DNA of 64,000 nt from Palaeococcus pacificus DY20341. Lineage in GTDB: Archaea > Methanobacteriota_B > Thermococci > Thermococcales > Thermococcaceae. Location: assembly GCF_000725425.1 (NCBI RefSeq), contig NZ_CP006019.1, positions 310,001-374,000 of the forward strand, in the 5' to 3' direction. The translations under genes and the position numbers were made by a program. The notes below the pieces were generated by a model that saw only the letters and a list, made by a program, of their open reading frames with translations, did no database searches and was not told where the DNA came from. Shown here in pieces: positions 61,488 through 64,000 of the stretch (position 1 is the first letter of the stretch; each line of letters starts with the position of its first letter).

Positions 61488-62474
61488 ATGAAAGGCAAAA
61501 TAAAGCTCAAGCGTTTTTTAAATGAAGCGAAAGATAAGAGGTACTCTTTTCTATTGCTGTGTCATCACAATGCAGATCCTGACGCATTGGGTAGTGCCAT
61601 CGCTTTTTCTAGGTATTTGGAAAGCGTGGGGTTAGAGTATAGAATAGGGGTTGCTCAGAGCGTGTCTTCCTATGCTAAGCGCCTTTTGAAGTTTGCAGAT
61701 GTCGAGAAAAACCCCCAAATTGAAGAAGATGTTGTGGTAATTTTTGATACGTCTTCAGCTGAGCAGTTGGAGCCGATAGCTCTTCCAAAGCGAAAGGAGA
61801 AGTTTGTAATAGTCATAGATCACCATATTGAGAAGGAAAATCCTATAAAAGCCGACATAAGTATAATGGATTCCTCAAGAACGTCCACAGCTGAAATCAT
61901 TTGGGAGCTTTTGAAGTATCTAAAATTTTATGATGAAACCGCTGCTAGGGTCCTCTTGGCTGGTATAGTTACCGACACCGCAAACTTTAGATTTGCTAAT
62001 GCAAAAACATTCAAAACTTTAAGTGAGATTCAGAGCACCTTTGAAATACCTATGGGAGAAATATATAATCTTGTAGCTCCAGTGAGCGATGAAAACATTG
62101 ACACCGCTAAAAGGATGGCCATCCTAAAGGCCTGCCAGAGGATGGAGGTTAAAAAGTTCAAGCGCTACATAATAGCCACATCCAGAGTCTCAGCCTATGA
62201 GTCGCTGGCATGCAAAACGTTCCTTCAGCTTGGAGCAGATGTAGCTATAGTTGGTAGCGATAAAGAGGGGGTTAGGATATCTGCGAGGGCCAGGGAGTAT
62301 TTGACTAAGAAAGGCCTTCACTTGGGAAAGCTTATGGAGAAAGTTGGCCCAATCATTGAGGGCTCTGGAGGCGGCCACTCAGGTGCTGCCGGTGCTAACG
62401 GTAAGAAAAATCTTGATAAGGCTATGAAGTTTTTGGTCAGTGAAATTGAGAAGTTTTTAAAGGCCTTGTCTTAG
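61488..62474 (+). CDS. DHH/DHHA1-family phosphoesterase
   Basis: A 328-residue DHH phosphoesterase, with the catalytic motifs CHHNADPDALGSA (about 24-36), VVIFDTSSAEQ (about 84-94) and the eponymous VIDHHIEKEN (about 109-118). The C-terminal DHHA1 part ends with the substrate-binding EGSGGGHSGAAGA (about 289-301). Enzymes of this kind hydrolyse short oligoribonucleotides, pAp or cyclic dinucleotides; the Thermococcales proteins probably act on RNA ends, but the substrate cannot be read from the sequence. ATG 61488 follows GGTGGTG. Confidence 0.85.
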   Translation: MKGKIKLKRFLNEAKDKRYSFLLLCHHNADPDALGSAIAFSRYLESVGLEYRIGVAQSVSSYAKRLLKFADVEKNPQIEEDVVVIFDTSSAEQLEPIALPKRKEKFVIVIDHHIEKENPIKADISIMDSSRTSTAEIIWELLKYLKFYDETAARVLLAGIVTDTANFRFANAKTFKTLSEIQSTFEIPMGEIYNLVAPVSDENIDTAKRMAILKACQRMEVKKFKRYIIATSRVSAYESLACKTFLQLGADVAIVGSDKEGVRISARAREYLTKKGLHLGKLMEKVGPIIEGSGGGHSGAAGANGKKNLDKAMKFLVSEIEKFLKALS

Positions 62475-62489
62475 TGCATGGAAGCTTTA

Positions 62490-62498
62490 GATTTTTAA
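62490..62498 (+). promoter_or_regulatory. TATA box of the zinc-ribbon/repeat pair
   Basis: GATTTTTAA upstream of GGTGAACGAC. The start is expected near 62520, and GGTGG (62522-62526) precedes ATG 62531, so the leader is short. Confidence 0.5.
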
Positions 62499-62530
62499 GG
62501 TGAACGACTAACTTTAGTTAAGGTGGTAGT

Positions 62531-62863
62531 ATGGCAAGATGTCCAATATGCGGAGAGGCTCTGAAGTGGGAGGATTTGATGGAGCAGATGATCGTGCTGG
62601 ATAATTTTAAAGCTCTTTTGGATGACAAGGACGCGTTTTTAAGTACCCTCAGTGAGTTTGTGTTTAAGTGCCCCCATTGTGAGGAGGAGTTTTATGGAAA
62701 GGCTTTGGATATGAAGGAAGCCAGCAGAGTTTTTGAGCTCTTGAATGACTTTAAAGGGAGCATAGACTATGAGAGAGGTAAGGTTAAATTAAAGCTCACC
62801 AACCTCATTGCTCTAGATGTTATGCTTGAGGAGTGGGATAAGAGAGTAGGGCGAGGAAAATGA
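62531..62863 (+). CDS. Unrecognised zinc-ribbon protein
   Basis: A 110-residue protein with a complete zinc-ribbon arrangement: Cys4-X2-Cys7 (RCPICGEAL) and Cys47-X2-Cys50 (FKCPHCEEEF). Between and after them are helical, acidic segments (LDMKEASRVFELLNDFKG at about 59-76). I do not recognise a named family. It overlaps the next gene by 4 nt, so the two products are probably made together and may interact. Confidence 0.65.
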   Translation: MARCPICGEALKWEDLMEQMIVLDNFKALLDDKDAFLSTLSEFVFKCPHCEEEFYGKALDMKEASRVFELLNDFKGSIDYERGKVKLKLTNLIALDVMLEEWDKRVGRGK

Positions 62864-63936
62864 TGTTGGATAATATTAAGGCTCTTTTGGGAAAGGGCGA
62901 TGTTGATGGGGCACTTAAGCTGGTGCTTTCCTTAAAAGATAGGATGCTAAAGATGGAGCTCCTCACATATATGATTCAGGAGCTTGGTGAGGATTATGTA
63001 GAATATCCAATTCTGCTATCTGAGAGCTTAGCGACAATAGCTTCCCTCGCAGAGGATAGAGATAAAGTTAAGGCTTTGGCCTTGTTGAGCTATGCTCTGG
63101 CTAGTGCAGGCGATGAAAAAAAAGCCGAGAAGTTCATTAAAGAAGCACTGAGCGTTGCTAAAAAGATATACTATCCCATATGGAAAGCCGAAGCTTTGGC
63201 ATATGTAGCTTATTACTTGGGTCTTATCGGAGATACAAAAAGTGCATTTTACTATTTTAACATAGCTTTGGAGACTCTTGAAAAGTCAAATGAGGTGTAT
63301 TCGGCTGTTCTGCCAGTTATGTCGCTAATTGCTGACCTATCGCTTGAAGTTGGGGACTCGCTGGAAACTGAAGAAGCTATTGACTTCTATTCACTATCAA
63401 GACAGATATACACGTCAATGAAGAAATTCGTCAGTGCATCTCAAGTTGAAGAAAAAATCCACATGGTGAAAGAGGCCTTCAAAGAGGGCAGTTTAGCTGT
63501 TAAAAGGGCTCTTGAAAAGGGGGATATTGACAGGGCTATTGCAATTGTTAAGTACCTGTCCCCAGAGGAGAAGGTCGCGGCTCTTTTAGATATCTCCTAT
63601 TGGCTCTTCCTTCATGAAAGAGAGGACTTAGCTAGGACGTTGCTCTCGGATGTCTTTGATATTATGCTCATTAAAAAAATTAAGCCTAATGATTTGGAGC
63701 TGTTCGTAGTTGCATACAAGTTTATTAAGATTGGTCTTCTCGATGAAGCTTTGACAGTAGCGGGTGTTATTGAGGATGTGGATGAGGCATCAAAGATACT
63801 CTCTGAGATTGCGTTGGCCTACGCACGCTTTGGAAATGAAAACAAAGCCTTAAGCATTGCTGAGGCTATTCAAAATGAGGCAATTAAGAAAAAGCTGTTA
63901 AAGAGGTTGGGTGGTGAAGATGTGGGATACGAGTAA
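62860..63936 (+). CDS. Unrecognised TPR-like helical-repeat protein
   Basis: A 358-residue, entirely helical protein built of repeated pairs of helices of about 34-40 residues (for example [28 protein letters not shown] at about 69-96 and [29 protein letters not shown] at about 108-136). This TPR-like pattern suggests a scaffold for protein-protein contacts; no catalytic motif is present. The first ATG pair (62860 or 62863) overlaps the zinc-ribbon gene. The last 17 nt overlap the next gene. Function unknown. Confidence 0.7.
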   Translation: MMLDNIKALLGKGDVDGALKLVLSLKDRMLKMELLTYMIQELGEDYVEYPILLSESLATIASLAEDRDKVKALALLSYALASAGDEKKAEKFIKEALSVAKKIYYPIWKAEALAYVAYYLGLIGDTKSAFYYFNIALETLEKSNEVYSAVLPVMSLIADLSLEVGDSLETEEAIDFYSLSRQIYTSMKKFVSASQVEEKIHMVKEAFKEGSLAVKRALEKGDIDRAIAIVKYLSPEEKVAALLDISYWLFLHEREDLARTLLSDVFDIMLIKKIKPNDLELFVVAYKFIKIGLLDEALTVAGVIEDVDEASKILSEIALAYARFGNENKALSIAEAIQNEAIKKKLLKRLGGEDVGYE

Positions 63937-64000
63937 GGACTACCGCTTACTGGTTGCCGAAAAGTCGGTAGAGCTCTTCCTCAAGACAATTGAAGGTGCT
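63920..64000 (+). CDS. Start of a further gene, truncated by the window end
   Basis: Twenty-seven codons begin at ATG 63920 behind GGTGGTGA, reading [20 protein letters not shown] onward without a stop to the window end. The sequence resembles, from memory only, the start of a Thermococcales protein with a C-terminal tRNA-binding (EMAPII/OB-fold) domain; that domain would lie beyond the edge, so the identity is tentative. It overlaps the preceding helical-repeat gene by 17 nt. Confidence 0.5.
   Translation, partial: MWDTSKDYRLLVAEKSVELFLKTIEGA

Noticed and set aside
1-64000. CRISPR arrays, transposases, integrases or rRNA genes
   Set aside because: No regularly spaced direct repeats, no transposase or integrase motifs, and no rRNA sequence were seen on either strand.

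Overview
The window is a continuous piece of a hyperthermophilic euryarchaeal chromosome, almost certainly order Thermococcales and probably a fairly AT-rich Thermococcus species. The reasons are the archaeal/eukaryotic ribosomal protein set, archaeal RNA polymerase subunits (D, N, K, P), RNase P proteins, an archaeal exosome, KEOPS Pcc1, the archaeal mevalonate route, TATA/BRE promoters, strong GGTGA-type Shine-Dalgarno sites, and a gene order that I know from Pyrococcus/Thermococcus. This assignment rests on memory and pattern recognition; no search was run.

Layout. 1-2224: the end of a CbiMNQO-type ECF metal (cobalt or nickel) transporter, followed by a small unknown gene. 2920-19337: the merged S10/spc ribosomal superoperon, beginning with a SPOUT RNA methyltransferase. 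It runs through uL3 to uL15, SecY, adenylate kinase, an EMC3/YidC-like insertase, eL34, cytidylate kinase and eL14, and includes aIF1 and RNase P Rpp29. 19507-22229: a DUF427 protein and an FAD disulfide-oxidoreductase homologue, then Cbf5. 22230-22787 has no gene. 22788-29257: a methyltransferase whose 3' end is shared with tRNA-Ser, the alpha-operon genes (uS13, uS4, uS11, RpoD), tRNA-Leu, eL18/uL13/uS9/RpoN, tRNA-Pro, RpoK, an enolase-like protein and uS2. 29350-36284: Memo-family protein, mevalonate kinase, isopentenyl phosphate kinase, a small membrane protein, type II IPP isomerase, RNase J and a prenyl diphosphate synthase. Together these form a near-complete lipid-precursor cluster.

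36281-45950 is more variable: two unknown small genes, an archaeal DUF234 ATPase, leucyl-tRNA synthetase, a tautomerase, an amidohydrolase, an unrecognised AT-rich trio (a secreted or anchored protein plus two membrane proteins, 43355-44815), and a Xaa-Pro dipeptidase. 46104-54529 is the archaeal exosome/proteasome superoperon: eL15, an RNA-binding protein, RNase P Rpp30 and Pop5, DUF389, proteasome alpha, SBDS, Rrp4, Rrp41, Rrp42, eL43, RpoP and a Brix protein. An eight-gene Mrp-type cation/proton antiporter module, an AbrB-like/ACT protein and a CPA2 antiporter (54573-60115) follow. After them come KEOPS Pcc1, DUF4389, prefoldin beta, DUF3194, a DHH phosphoesterase and a zinc-ribbon/helical-repeat pair up to the window edge.

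Most genes are informational and tightly packed, many with 4-nt overlaps or with stop codons fused to the next Shine-Dalgarno site. The least explained parts are 22230-22787 with its dispersed palindromic repeat, the trio at 43355-44815, structured leaders before RNase J, eL15 and adkA, the catalytically altered oxidoreductase and enolase homologues, and the zinc-ribbon/repeat pair at the right end. I saw no CRISPR array, transposase, integrase or rRNA. No feature clearly shows a complete new defence or mobile system.
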